From: Bacteroidaceae bacterium
GTDB lineage: Bacteria > Bacteroidota > Bacteroidia > Bacteroidales > Bacteroidaceae
DNA length: 64,000 nucleotides
Direction of reading: 5' to 3'
Assembly (NCBI GenBank): GCA_024401115.1
Contig: JAKSLP010000006.1
Span: 1 to 64,000 of the forward strand
Position 1 is the stretch's first letter, and each line of letters opens with the position of its first letter. The position numbers were made by a program, and so were the translations under genes. Below, one piece after another: positions 52,091-60,582 of this stretch. Under the pieces are notes generated by a model. That model did not search any database, was not told where the DNA came from, and worked only from the letters and a program-made list of their open reading frames with translations.

Positions 52091-53062
52091 ATGAAGAAGA
52101 TAATACTTAGCCTGGTAGCCATTCTGATGGTAACGGTAAATGCTAATGCGCTTAGCAAGTCTCGTTCTCGTGATGAAGCTCGATTCCTGACCGACAAGAT
52201 GGCCTATGAGCTGGACCTGACCGATGAGCAGTTGCAGGATATCTATGAGATCAACTATGACTATTTCCGCAGTCTGGGTCCTGTGACCGGCAATTACGAT
52301 ATGGAATATGACTTGCGTTACCGCAATTTGGGTTATGTGCTGTACGACTGGCAGTGGAACGAGTTCCTGTTGCGCGACTACTTCCTGCGTCCTGTATATA
52401 TCTATCACGGCGGTTGGGCATTCGGAGTATACAACTACTACGTACGCACTCACTGGTGCTTCCACAACCACCACTGGCACAACTATCACGGCGGTCACCA
52501 TATGCACCACAACTATTACCTGAGCCGTCGCGACATGCATCACCGCGCAGTGATCAACCGCGGTACACGTGCCAATATCCACGAGCGTCGTCCTCAGATG
52601 CTACGTCCTAACGTAGGTCATAACAACGGCATCAGCAACCGCCGCAACAATGGTATTAGCCATAACAACGGCAACGGCAACGGTAATTATCGTCGCAATG
52701 ACAATCATAATAACGGTAATGGCAACGGGAACGGACAGTACAGCCGTCCAGAAAACCGTGGCAATAATACGCCAAGCCACAACAACAATGGTGTACGCCA
52801 GGAAAGCCGTGTGAACCGTAGCAATGGACGTGTAATCAACGGTCAGTCACAGATTAAAAGTAATAATAATGTGACACGCGCCCCACGCCAGAGCAGCCGA
52901 AGCAATCAGGTTACCCGCAGTACATCTGCTCCATCACGCAGCGTAACACGAAGCTCTGCAGCTCCAAGTCGCAGCAACGGTAGCGTAAGCAGAGGAGGCA
53001 TGAGCAGAAGCGGAGGCCACAGTAATGGTGGCGGCAGAAGCGGAGGCCGTGGACATAATTAA
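52091..53062 (+). CDS. exported protein with His/Tyr-rich middle and Asn/Arg/Ser/Gly-rich tail
   Basis: 323 residues. Signal peptide (IILSLVAILMVTVNANA, cut near 20). Residues 28-60 (DEARFLTDKMAYELDLTDEQLQDIY, given as LTDKMAYELDLTDEQ) recall the LTxxQ helix of Spy/CpxP-like proteins. Next is a Tyr/Trp/His-rich part (YVLYDWQWNEF, RPVYIYHGGW, many His at 120-155, perhaps metal-binding), then Asn/Gly and Arg/Ser repeats ending in GGRSGGRGHN. No enzyme motif. Tail composition (VTRS, PSRS, GGRSGG) resembles the 34065-35522 protein, and both genes share an operator layout. Confidence 0.75.
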   Translation: MKKIILSLVAILMVTVNANALSKSRSRDEARFLTDKMAYELDLTDEQLQDIYEINYDYFRSLGPVTGNYDMEYDLRYRNLGYVLYDWQWNEFLLRDYFLRPVYIYHGGWAFGVYNYYVRTHWCFHNHHWHNYHGGHHMHHNYYLSRRDMHHRAVINRGTRANIHERRPQMLRPNVGHNNGISNRRNNGISHNNGNGNGNYRRNDNHNNGNGNGNGQYSRPENRGNNTPSHNNNGVRQESRVNRSNGRVINGQSQIKSNNNVTRAPRQSSRSNQVTRSTSAPSRSVTRSSAAPSRSNGSVSRGGMSRSGGHSNGGGRSGGRGHN

Positions 53063-53067
53063 CAAAA

Positions 53068-53098
53068 AAAGAGGAGGAATTCATCATTCCTCCTCTTT
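53068..53098. terminator. bidirectional terminator after the 52091 gene
   Basis: AAAGAGGAGGAAT (53068-53080) pairs with ATTCCTCCTCTTT (53086-53098), loop TCATC; A-run before. The yigZ stop (53084) lies inside it. Confidence 0.9.
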
Positions 53099-53692
53099 CT
53101 TTATCCGTAAGGTTTCTACCTTAGATAATCGATCTTTCAATCGTGGCATCATGGACTGACGGATTTGCAACTGCATGGTGCAGTCCTGGTCATAGCCCTG
53201 ATCCAGAATCTTGGGACTCAAATCCTTTACCACCCTCATTACATCATTCATGAAAGGATACTCAAAAGCAATGTCTACCGTTTCATCCACCGTCTTCTCG
53301 ATAAACTCGGCATTGGCCAGACACTCTTGGGCAGCCGCCTTGTAGGCTACAATCAAGCCACTGGTACCCAACTTGATACCGCCAAAGTAACGGACCACAC
53401 AAATCAGGATGTCCGTCAGCTCATTACTGTTGATCTGTCCCAAGATAGGCTTACCGGCAGTACCCGAAGGCTCGCCATTATCATTGGCACGGAAGTTGGT
53501 CCGCTCATGACCCAGCATGTACGCATAGCACACATGACGGGCATCGTAATACTCCTTCTGGATACGCTCTATATGACCCTTTATCTCGTCCAGATTAGAA
53601 ACCGGAAAAGCGAAGGCAAGAAACTTGCTTCGCTTTTCTGTATAGGTTCCCTCAGCGGGACGGGCTATTGTTCTGTATTCGTCGGATTGCAT
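53084..53692 (-). CDS. yigZ: YigZ/IMPACT family protein
   Basis: 202 residues. YTEKRSKFLAFAFPV near residue 17, ARHVCYAYMLG near 51, NDNGEPSGTAGKPIL near 71 and YFGGIKLGTSGLIVAY near 101 are the UPF0029/IMPACT hallmarks, followed by the DUF1949 domain. Function in bacteria is unsettled; relatives modulate translation control in eukaryotes. Fourth in line after serC-serA-DUF1015, 26 bp after the latter, so possibly the end of that operon. Confidence 0.9.
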   Translation of the reverse strand: MQSDEYRTIARPAEGTYTEKRSKFLAFAFPVSNLDEIKGHIERIQKEYYDARHVCYAYMLGHERTNFRANDNGEPSGTAGKPILGQINSNELTDILICVVRYFGGIKLGTSGLIVAYKAAAQECLANAEFIEKTVDETVDIAFEYPFMNDVMRVVKDLSPKILDQGYDQDCTMQLQIRQSMMPRLKDRLSKVETLRIKKEEE

Positions 53693-53718
53693 TTGTTGGT
53701 GTTTATCAGTTGTTTAAG

Positions 53719-54969
53719 TTAATCTTCCAATTTGTGGATAACCAATCCGGAGCGCAGTTTCGGTTCAAACCAGGTAGTCTTTGGAGGCATGATGTTACCC
53801 GAATCCGCTATGTCCATAATCTGTTTCATGGATACCGGATACAGCGCCAAGGCCACCTTCATCTCACCGCTGTCCACACGTTTCTTCAGCTCACCCAAAC
53901 CGCGGATACCGCCCACGAAATCGATGCGCTTATCACTGCGCAAATCCTTTATACCTAATATCTTATCCAAAATCAGGTTCGAAGAAACCGAGACATCCAG
54001 CACACCGATAGGATCACTGTCATCATAAGTCCCTTGCTTGGCGGTCAAGCTGTACCACATTCCCTCCAGATACAGCGAGAAATTATGCAGACATTGAGGC
54101 TTATAAACCTCTGTTCCCTTCGGTTCCACATCAAAGTTCTCGCTCACCTGAGCCAGGAACTCCTCTGCTGTCAGACCATTCAGATCCTTCACCACACGGT
54201 TGTAATCAATGATAGTCAACTGATTGGCAGGGAAACATACCGCCATGAAATAGTTGTACTCCTCATCACCTCGGTGGTTGGGATTCATCCTAGCCTTCTC
54301 GGCACCCACCAGGGCAGCCGCAGCTGAACGATGGTGACCATCGGCAATATACAGCGACGGCATAGCGGCAAATCGCTCAGTTACCGTCTGGATATCAGAT
54401 GCATCATCAATAATCCAGAACTGATGGCCAAAGCCGTCAATTGGAGCAATGAAATCATACACAGGTGTATTGACCGTATATTTTGCCACCAGGGCATCCA
54501 GCACTTCGTCATCAGGGTAAGCAAAGAACACCGGCTCAATGTTCGCATTGTTGATGCGCACATGTTTCATACGGTCCTCCTCCTTATCCCGGCGGGTCAG
54601 CTCATGCTTCTTGATCACCCCGTTCAGGTAATCCTGTACATAGGCACAAACCACCAGACCATACTGGGTTTTGCCGTTCATGGTCTGAGCATAGATATAG
54701 TAATTTTCCTGCTCATCCTGTACCAGCCAGCCGTTCTGCTGGAACAGGTTGAACTGCTCCACTGCCTTATCGTACACCTTTGGGTCATGCTCGTCACAGA
54801 TAGGGTCAAAGTTGATCTCAGGCTTTATGATGTGATACAGCGACTTCTCATTGCCCTCACACTCCGCCTTAGCCTCCTGACTGTTCAGCACGTCATACGG
54901 TCTGGACTCCACCAGTTCCACCAGGTCCTGTGGAGGACGAACACCCTTAAATGGTTTAATTACCGCCAT
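53719..54969 (-). CDS. DUF1015 family protein of the serine operon
   Basis: 416 residues. Family marks: FKGVRPPQDLVELVESRPYDVL (as VRPPQDLVE, RPYDVL), GLVVCAYVQDYL near 128, and LYIADGHHRSAAAL near 230. The DGHHR box is also the key motif of ParB/Srx-type kinases such as the archaeal free-serine kinase SerK. Together with the position (start codon overlapping the serA stop by one base) this suggests a phosphoserine/serine-related reaction. No serB phosphatase is in the operon. Biochemical role not established. Confidence 0.85.
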   Translation of the reverse strand: MAVIKPFKGVRPPQDLVELVESRPYDVLNSQEAKAECEGNEKSLYHIIKPEINFDPICDEHDPKVYDKAVEQFNLFQQNGWLVQDEQENYYIYAQTMNGKTQYGLVVCAYVQDYLNGVIKKHELTRRDKEEDRMKHVRINNANIEPVFFAYPDDEVLDALVAKYTVNTPVYDFIAPIDGFGHQFWIIDDASDIQTVTERFAAMPSLYIADGHHRSAAAALVGAEKARMNPNHRGDEEYNYFMAVCFPANQLTIIDYNRVVKDLNGLTAEEFLAQVSENFDVEPKGTEVYKPQCLHNFSLYLEGMWYSLTAKQGTYDDSDPIGVLDVSVSSNLILDKILGIKDLRSDKRIDFVGGIRGLGELKKRVDSGEMKVALALYPVSMKQIMDIADSGNIMPPKTTWFEPKLRSGLVIHKLED

Positions 54970-55889
54970 TATTTATTTACTCGGAATTTCTCACAACCGG
55001 TCTGGAAGTAGCCCACAATCTGCTTGGCAGCAGCGATACCGGCATTAATATTGGCCTCGGCAGTCTGAGCACCCATCTTCTTAGGAGTAGAGAAATAGCG
55101 GTCAGCAAATTTCTCGGCAAACTCAGCATGAGCATCTGGCATGATATCCGTTACATACTTGATATCGGTACGTTCTGCCATCAGGTCCAGCAACTCAGAT
55201 TCATTGATAACCTCCTTACGGGCAGTGTTCACCAGGATTCCACCCTTCTTCAACTTGCCCACCAGTGCCTTATTAATGCTCTGCTTGGTCTCAGGAGTAG
55301 CAGGAATATGCAGTGAAACCACATCGCAAGTCTCAAACAGCGCATCCTGGCTGTCCACCGCATGAACACCGGCAGCCTCAATAGCCTCCTTAGGGCAGAA
55401 AGCATCGTAGGCAAATACCTCCATGCCAAAACCGGCAGCCACGCGAGCCACGTTACGGCCCACATTACCAAAGGCCAGGATACCCAACTTCTTACCCATC
55501 AGCTCGGTACCGGCCTTGCCGTTGAAGAAGTTGCGCACAGCAAACACCAGTAAGCCGAACACCAGCTCAGCTACCGCATTACTGTTCTGTCCCGGAGTAT
55601 TCATAGCCACCACGTTATGTGCGGTAGCAGCCTCCAGATCGATATTGTCGTAACCGGCACCGGCACGAACCACAATCTTCAGTTCCTTGGCAGCATCCAG
55701 CACCTCGTTATCCACCTTATCACTGCGGATAATCAACGCATTGGCATCCTTAACTGCCTCCAGCAACTGTGCTTTCTCGGTATATTTCTCCAGCAAGGCC
55801 AGCTCGTAACCGGCAGCCTCTACCTCCTTGCGGATACCCTCCACTGCCACAGCAGCAAAAGGCTTCTCAGTAGCCACTAATACCTTCAT
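54969..55889 (-). CDS. serA: D-3-phosphoglycerate dehydrogenase, short form with Lys at the catalytic-His site
   Basis: 306 residues, no ACT or regulatory domain. NAD fold with GKKLGILAFGNVGRNVARVA near residue 131 (as GILAFGNVGRNVA), the Arg and Glu sites in NTARKEVINESEL (near 225-237), and PKKMGAQTAEA near the end, where most D-2-hydroxyacid dehydrogenases have PHxGxxT. Lys stands in the His place, as in the Entamoeba histolytica enzyme. First step of serine synthesis. It begins 3 bp after the serC stop. Confidence 0.92.
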   Translation of the reverse strand: MKVLVATEKPFAAVAVEGIRKEVEAAGYELALLEKYTEKAQLLEAVKDANALIIRSDKVDNEVLDAAKELKIVVRAGAGYDNIDLEAATAHNVVAMNTPGQNSNAVAELVFGLLVFAVRNFFNGKAGTELMGKKLGILAFGNVGRNVARVAAGFGMEVFAYDAFCPKEAIEAAGVHAVDSQDALFETCDVVSLHIPATPETKQSINKALVGKLKKGGILVNTARKEVINESELLDLMAERTDIKYVTDIMPDAHAEFAEKFADRYFSTPKKMGAQTAEANINAGIAAAKQIVGYFQTGCEKFRVNK

Positions 55890-55892
55890 AGC

Positions 55893-56963
55893 TTACTTAT
55901 TTTCAAATTCCTTCATGCAGGCAACCAAAGCCTGTACGCTTTCCAATGGCATAGCGTTGTAGCAAGATGCGCGGAAACCGCCTACTGAACGGTGACCCTT
56001 GATGCCCACCATACCCTTCTCGGTAGCAAACTTCAGGAAATCAGCCTCAATATCCTTATACTCATCCTTCATGACCCAGCAGATGTTCATGTATGAACGG
56101 TCCTCCTCATTCAGAATGGTAGGACGGAAAATCTTACTGCTGTCGATAGCGCTGTAAAGAACGTCGGCACGCTCCTTGGCACGACGGGCCATTTCCTGAA
56201 CACCACCCTGAGCCTTCAGCCAGCGCAGTGTCTGCAGTGCAGTATAGATAGGCATCACAGGAGGAGTGTTGAACATCGAACCGCCATCCACATGAGTCTG
56301 ATAGTTCAGCATGGTAGGAATATAACGGTCCACCTTATTCAAGGCATCGTTCTTAACCACAACGAAAGACACACCTGCAGGAGCCAGGTTCTTCTGTGCG
56401 CCACCATAGATACAGTCATACTTGGCTACATCTACCGGATGAGAGAAGATATCCGATGACATGTCGCAGATCATGCGAACATCACCCACCTGAGGAGTCT
56501 CACGGATTTCAGTACCATAGATGGTATTATTGGAAGTATAGTGGAAATAATCCACATCGGTAGGAACGGTATAGCCCTTTGGGATATAGTTGTATGTAGT
56601 ATCTGCAGACGAAGCCACCTCTACCACCTCGCCGAAAGCCTTAGCCTCCTTGATAGCCTTCTTGGCCCATACACCGGTGTTCAGGTAGGCAGCCTTCTTG
56701 TTCAGGAAGTTGTAAGGCACCATGCAGAACTGCATGCTGGCACCGCCACCCAGGAACAATACCGAATAACCCTCAGGAATCTCCAACAATTCCTTGAACA
56801 AGGCTACGGCCTCGTCCAATACTGGCTGAAAATCCTTAGCACGATGAGATATCTCTAATATAGACAATCCTGATCCATTAAAATCCAGGACAGCCTGAGC
56901 TGTCTGCTCAATTACTTCACGGGGCAAAATTGAAGGTCCCGCATTAAAATTATGCTTCTTCAT
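55893..56963 (-). CDS. serC: phosphoserine aminotransferase
   Basis: 356 residues. Opening [36 protein letters not shown] near 71, PLP lysine in [17 protein letters not shown] (Lys near 193), and [11 protein letters not shown] near 333. Converts 3-phosphohydroxypyruvate to phosphoserine. First gene of the serC-serA-DUF1015-(yigZ) operon, with a complete promoter at 57041-57011. Confidence 0.95.
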   Translation of the reverse strand: MKKHNFNAGPSILPREVIEQTAQAVLDFNGSGLSILEISHRAKDFQPVLDEAVALFKELLEIPEGYSVLFLGGGASMQFCMVPYNFLNKKAAYLNTGVWAKKAIKEAKAFGEVVEVASSADTTYNYIPKGYTVPTDVDYFHYTSNNTIYGTEIRETPQVGDVRMICDMSSDIFSHPVDVAKYDCIYGGAQKNLAPAGVSFVVVKNDALNKVDRYIPTMLNYQTHVDGGSMFNTPPVMPIYTALQTLRWLKAQGGVQEMARRAKERADVLYSAIDSSKIFRPTILNEEDRSYMNICWVMKDEYKDIEADFLKFATEKGMVGIKGHRSVGGFRASCYNAMPLESVQALVACMKEFENK

Positions 56964-57010
56964 CTTTAATTGGAATTATAATTTTACTCTCTTATTTTCG
57001 CAACGGACAG

Positions 57011-57041
57011 CAAAATTAGACATTTTATTTCACATTGCAAA
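57011..57041 (-). promoter_or_regulatory. promoter of the serC operon
   Basis: Minus strand: -33 TTTG (57041-57038), 19-bp spacer, -7 TAATTTTG (57018-57011). Leader about 40 nt. Confidence 0.7.
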
Positions 57042-57209
57042 TAAAAATAGCCTAAAAAAAACAAATTTCAAGCCATTTAAAGCATTTGGTTACAAACTTT
57101 CGTTTTGCAAAGTCGACAATGATTAAAAGTTTACATATATTTGCTCAAATTAGTTCGTTTTGAGCAGATTTATGTAATCCTGAATTTGATTAGTGTATCC
57201 AATAGAAAA

Positions 57210-57333
57210 TGTCATTCTGAGCAGAGCGAAGCGCTCGAGTTCTGCTCGCTTGCGTAACACAGTGGAGCAAGAATCTTTCTAAACCGGATGGCAAACTAGC
57301 CAGGAAAGATGTTTCGCTACGCTCAACATGACA
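57210..57333. repeat. palindromic intergenic repeat, copy 2
   Basis: 124 bp with ends TGTCATTCTGAGC and GCTCAACATGACA; contains GCGAAGCGCTCGAG, GTAACACAGTGGAGCAAGAA and AGCCAGGAAAGATG. Lies at the 3' end of the helicase gene. Confidence 0.85.
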
Positions 57334-57358
57334 GAGAGCAAATGAAACATAACAGAAT

Positions 57359-58711
57359 TTACTTGGTTGGTTCTATCAGTGTTTTCATGCCCTTAATCTT
57401 CTGTCCTTGTACTTGGCGTAATGTGTCACGCAATTTATTGCGGCTAATGGCCGCAAAGGCATAATGATCCTTAACGTCTATACGACCAATCTCGGTCTTA
57501 TCCAAACCGCCCTTCTGGCACAGGAAGCCCAAAATATCACCCTTGCTCAACTTATCCTTCTTGCCTTTACCTATATATAAGGTAACCCACTCAGGCAGGT
57601 TCATCCGGTGACCCTCCGCCACAAGTTCCAAACGGTACGACTGGATATTGCCGATATATTCCGGCATCTGTTCCTCTGGTCCCAAAATCAGGAAGCTGTT
57701 GCCTTCAGCCTCCCATCGTGCCGTACGGCCGTTACGGTGAGTATAGGCCTCAGGACTGGTGGGCAGGTGATAATGGATAATATTGTCCACATCCGGAATA
57801 TCCAGACCACGGGCAGCCAGGTCGGTTGACACAAACACATTGCTACTGCCGTTGCTGAACTTATACAGAGCCCGCTCACGGTCTTTCTGCTCCATACCGC
57901 CATGGAACATCTCACAGAACACTCCCCTTTTCTTCAGGTACTGTCCCACACGGTCCACCGACTCACGGTAATTCACAAACACCAGCGACGACTCACCGTC
58001 ACGCTGAGCCAACAGATTATATAAGGTATCCAGTTTATCTTTCTCGGGCGAATGCACCACCTTCACCTGAATACGCGCACTCGGCTTCTTCTCCAGAAAA
58101 TCCAGTCGCACCGGGTCCTTGCCCACCCGGGTGAAGTTAGGTATCTCTTCCGCATCGGTAGCCGACAGCAGTACACGGCGGCGCAACTGCGGCAATTTGC
58201 GTATCACATCGCACATCTCGTCCTGGAAACCCAGTTCCAGACACTTGTCAAACTCATCAATCACCAGTACACGCACGGTACCCGCCTGCAGGTTGCCCTT
58301 ACCCAGATGATCATTCATACGGCCCGGCGTGGCAATCACCACCTCAGGCTTAATACCACGCAACGAACGGTGCTCCTCCATAGCAGGACGGCCGCCGTAA
58401 CAGCTCACTGCACGCAGAGGCGAGCCCAGCGACTTGAACACCTGTTCGGTCTGTAAGGCCAACTCACGCGAAGGAACCAGCACGATAGCCTGAACCGCTG
58501 CCTCCTCCGATGCCGCATCACCCTCGGTACGGTGCTCCATCAGGTCCATGACCAAAGGCAACAGATACGCCAAGGTCTTACCCGATCCCGTAGGCGACAG
58601 CAACACCAGGTTGCCACCCCCGCCGTACGTTTTCAGGGTGGTTTCCTGCATCTTATTCAATTGTTTAATGCCGGCATGCTCCAGCATATTGTTTAAAATC
58701 TCCTTATTCAT
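57359..58711 (-). CDS. DEAD-box RNA helicase, DbpA-like
   Basis: 450 residues from ATG 58711. Helicase motifs: Q-motif region KQLNKMQETTL, motif I SPTGSGKTLAY, TPGRMNDHL, motif II as DEFD (VIDEFDKCLELGF, near 143), SATD, FVNYRES, STDLAARGLDIP, HRNGRTAR. The last 75 residues (GKGKKDKLSKGDILGFL, IGRIDVKDHYAFAAI) match the DbpA RNA-binding domain that recognises 23S rRNA helix 92. So probably a ribosome-assembly helicase. The frame opens at a TTG at 58720, but the -7 box lies at 58725-58718, so ATG 58711 is the start and the mRNA should be leaderless. Confidence 0.88.
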   Translation of the reverse strand: MNKEILNNMLEHAGIKQLNKMQETTLKTYGGGGNLVLLSPTGSGKTLAYLLPLVMDLMEHRTEGDAASEEAAVQAIVLVPSRELALQTEQVFKSLGSPLRAVSCYGGRPAMEEHRSLRGIKPEVVIATPGRMNDHLGKGNLQAGTVRVLVIDEFDKCLELGFQDEMCDVIRKLPQLRRRVLLSATDAEEIPNFTRVGKDPVRLDFLEKKPSARIQVKVVHSPEKDKLDTLYNLLAQRDGESSLVFVNYRESVDRVGQYLKKRGVFCEMFHGGMEQKDRERALYKFSNGSSNVFVSTDLAARGLDIPDVDNIIHYHLPTSPEAYTHRNGRTARWEAEGNSFLILGPEEQMPEYIGNIQSYRLELVAEGHRMNLPEWVTLYIGKGKKDKLSKGDILGFLCQKGGLDKTEIGRIDVKDHYAFAAISRNKLRDTLRQVQGQKIKGMKTLIEPTK

Positions 58712-58717
58712 ACGGTG

Positions 58718-58725
58718 CAAAATTA
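58718..58725 (-). promoter_or_regulatory. -7 box abutting the helicase start codon
   Basis: Minus-strand TAATTTTG; its last base is 7 nt from ATG 58711, which predicts a leaderless transcript. Confidence 0.6.
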
Positions 58726-58734
58726 CGGAATAAA

Positions 58735-58765
58735 TTGGCTAACACCAAAAAAAGAAATATCTTTG
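58735..58765 (+). promoter_or_regulatory. promoter of rarA
   Basis: TTG at 58735-58737 as partial -33, 20-bp spacer, -7 TATCTTTG at 58758-58765; leader about 25 nt to ATG 58798. Confidence 0.6.
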
Positions 58766-58797
58766 CACAAATATTAGCAAAACATACCCTAAACAGA

Positions 58798-60066
58798 ATG
58801 GCAGCACCCTTAGCAGAGCGGCTCAGGCCCCAGACACTTGATGAATACATCGGCCAGAAACACCTGGTCGGTCAGGGCGCCGTATTGCGCAGGATGATAG
58901 ACTCCGGTCGCATCTCCTCGTTCATCCTTTGGGGCCCTCCCGGTGTGGGTAAGACCACCCTAGCCCAGATCATCGCCAACAAGCTCGAGACCCCGTTCTT
59001 CACCCTTAGTGCGGTGACCAGCGGAGTGAAAGACGTGCGCGAGGTGATAGAGAAAGCCCGTCAGAGCCGATTTTTCAACCAGCAGAGCCCAATCCTGTTT
59101 ATCGATGAAATCCACCGCTTCAGCAAATCCCAGCAAGATTCGCTGTTGGGCGCGGTAGAGAAAGGCACCGTCACCCTGATAGGCGCCACCACCGAAAACC
59201 CCTCGTTCGAAGTGATTCGCCCCCTGTTGAGCCGTTGCCAGCTCTATGTACTGAAATCCCTGGAGCAGGACGACCTGTTGGAACTGGTGCACCGCGCCAT
59301 TACCACCGACGCCATCCTGAAGGAACGCGACATCCAGTTGCAGGAAACCGGCGCCCTGTTGCGCTATTCCGGCGGCGATGCCCGCAAACTCCTTAATATA
59401 ATAGAGCTCGTAGTCGAAGCCGAAGGAAACGATCCCGTGGTCATCACCGATGCCATGGTCACTGAGCGGCTGCAGCAAAACCCATTAGCCTATGACAAGG
59501 ACGGTGAGTTGCATTACGACATCATCTCCGCCTTTATCAAGAGCATCCGCGGCAGCGACCCCGATGCTGCATTGTATTGGCTGGCCCGCATGATAGAAGG
59601 AGGCGAAGACCCCGCCTTCATTGCCCGCCGACTGGTTATCTCAGCCTCCGAGGACATCGGTCTGGCCAACCCCAACGCCCTGTTGCTGGCCAATGCCGCC
59701 TTTGATGCCGTGATGAAGATAGGTTGGCCCGAGGGCCGCATCCCATTGGCCGAAGCTACCGTCTACCTGGCCACCAGTGCCAAGAGCAACTCCGCCTATA
59801 TGGGTATCAACAAGGCCCTGCAGGTAGTACAGCAAACCGGCAACGAGCCCGTTCCCCTGCACCTGCGCAATGCCCCCACCAAACTCATGGAGCAGTTGGG
59901 CTATGCCAAGGACTACAAATATGCTCACGATTACGAGGGCCATTTTGTGGAACAGCAGTTCCTGCCCGACAATCTGGCAGGCACCCGGCTGTGGACTCCC
60001 CAGCCCAATCCATCAGAGGATAAGCTCAAGCAACGAATGGAGTTTCTTTGGAAAAGAAAATACTAA
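58798..60066 (+). CDS. rarA: replication-associated recombination protein A (RarA/MgsA AAA+ ATPase)
   Basis: 422 residues from ATG 58798. [21 protein letters not shown] start, Walker [12 protein letters not shown] (near 46), Walker [10 protein letters not shown] (near 101), sensor [12 protein letters not shown]-terminal tetramerisation domain ([16 protein letters not shown], as parts; [12 protein letters not shown]). Acts at stalled replication forks. The frame opens at TTG 58735, but that lies in the promoter. Divergent from the helicase gene. Confidence 0.93.
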   Translation: MAAPLAERLRPQTLDEYIGQKHLVGQGAVLRRMIDSGRISSFILWGPPGVGKTTLAQIIANKLETPFFTLSAVTSGVKDVREVIEKARQSRFFNQQSPILFIDEIHRFSKSQQDSLLGAVEKGTVTLIGATTENPSFEVIRPLLSRCQLYVLKSLEQDDLLELVHRAITTDAILKERDIQLQETGALLRYSGGDARKLLNIIELVVEAEGNDPVVITDAMVTERLQQNPLAYDKDGELHYDIISAFIKSIRGSDPDAALYWLARMIEGGEDPAFIARRLVISASEDIGLANPNALLLANAAFDAVMKIGWPEGRIPLAEATVYLATSAKSNSAYMGINKALQVVQQTGNEPVPLHLRNAPTKLMEQLGYAKDYKYAHDYEGHFVEQQFLPDNLAGTRLWTPQPNPSEDKLKQRMEFLWKRKY

Positions 60067-60067
60067 A

Positions 60068-60104
60068 AAAGTGTGGTCCTGTGCCGAAGCACAGGACCCT
60101 TTTA
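60068..60104 (+). terminator. terminator of rarA
   Basis: GGTCCTGTGC (60075-60084) pairs perfectly with GCACAGGACC (60089-60098), loop CGAA, then CTTTTAG; A-run before. Confidence 0.85.
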
Positions 60105-60117
60105 GTTTTCTCCCCCC

Positions 60118-60256
60118 TGTCATTCTGAGCGATAGCGAAGCGCTCGAGCTATGCTCGCTCTCGTAGTGAAACGGAGAGAGAATCTTACTAAATAAGTAGT
60201 GGTAACAAAAAATCTCAACTAGCCAGGAAAGATCTTTCGTTTCACTCAAGATGACA
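60118..60256. repeat. palindromic intergenic repeat, copy 3
   Basis: 139 bp with ends TGTCATTCTGAGC and ACTCAAGATGACA; contains GCGAAGCGCTCGAG and AGCCAGGAAAGATC. Just past the rarA terminator. Confidence 0.85.
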
Positions 60257-60279
60257 AGGGAGTATTTCTATAAAAAATA

Positions 60280-60310
60280 AAAATCGCCCTTTTCACAAAG
60301 AGCGATTTTA
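60280..60310. terminator. hairpin between repeat copy 3 and glnS
   Basis: AAAATCGC-c-CTTT pairs with AAAG-a-GCGATTTT around TCAC (one mismatch). A- and T-rich flanks; may be a leftover terminator. Confidence 0.5.
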
Positions 60311-60524
60311 AAGTTTTCAAAAGGTATTAGTTTTTTTAAGGTAAAAAGATTGTTTTCAGGATAACACTGCAAAGATATAAGGAATTTTTAATCCATACAA
60401 ACAATTCAAAAGGTTTTTTGAACAATTTCAGTGATTTTTTTGACATTTTTCACTCTTTTAAAATTGTGTGCGTTTACAACAATCGCACAATCTTCGCACA
60501 TTAAATAAAATAATTTAAAATCAC

Positions 60525-60555
60525 TTTGCACATACCCCATATTTCCGTACCTTTG
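60525..60555 (+). promoter_or_regulatory. promoter of glnS
   Basis: -33 TTTG (60525-60528), 19-bp spacer, -7 TACCTTTG (60548-60555); leader about 20 nt. Confidence 0.75.
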
Positions 60556-60582
60556 TGACATAAAAAATTAATCACAACGATT

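Larger units (their letters stand above)
56964..57358. other. 395-bp gene-free stretch between serC and the helicase gene
   Basis: It contains the serC promoter (57041-57011) and palindromic repeat copy 2 (57210-57333). Nothing else of note. Confidence 0.6.
60067..60582. other. 516-bp gene-free stretch between rarA and glnS
   Basis: Holds the rarA terminator, palindromic repeat copy 3 (60118-60256), a second hairpin (60280-60310) and the glnS promoter (60525-60555). The remainder (60311-60520) is AT-rich without open frames. Confidence 0.6.
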
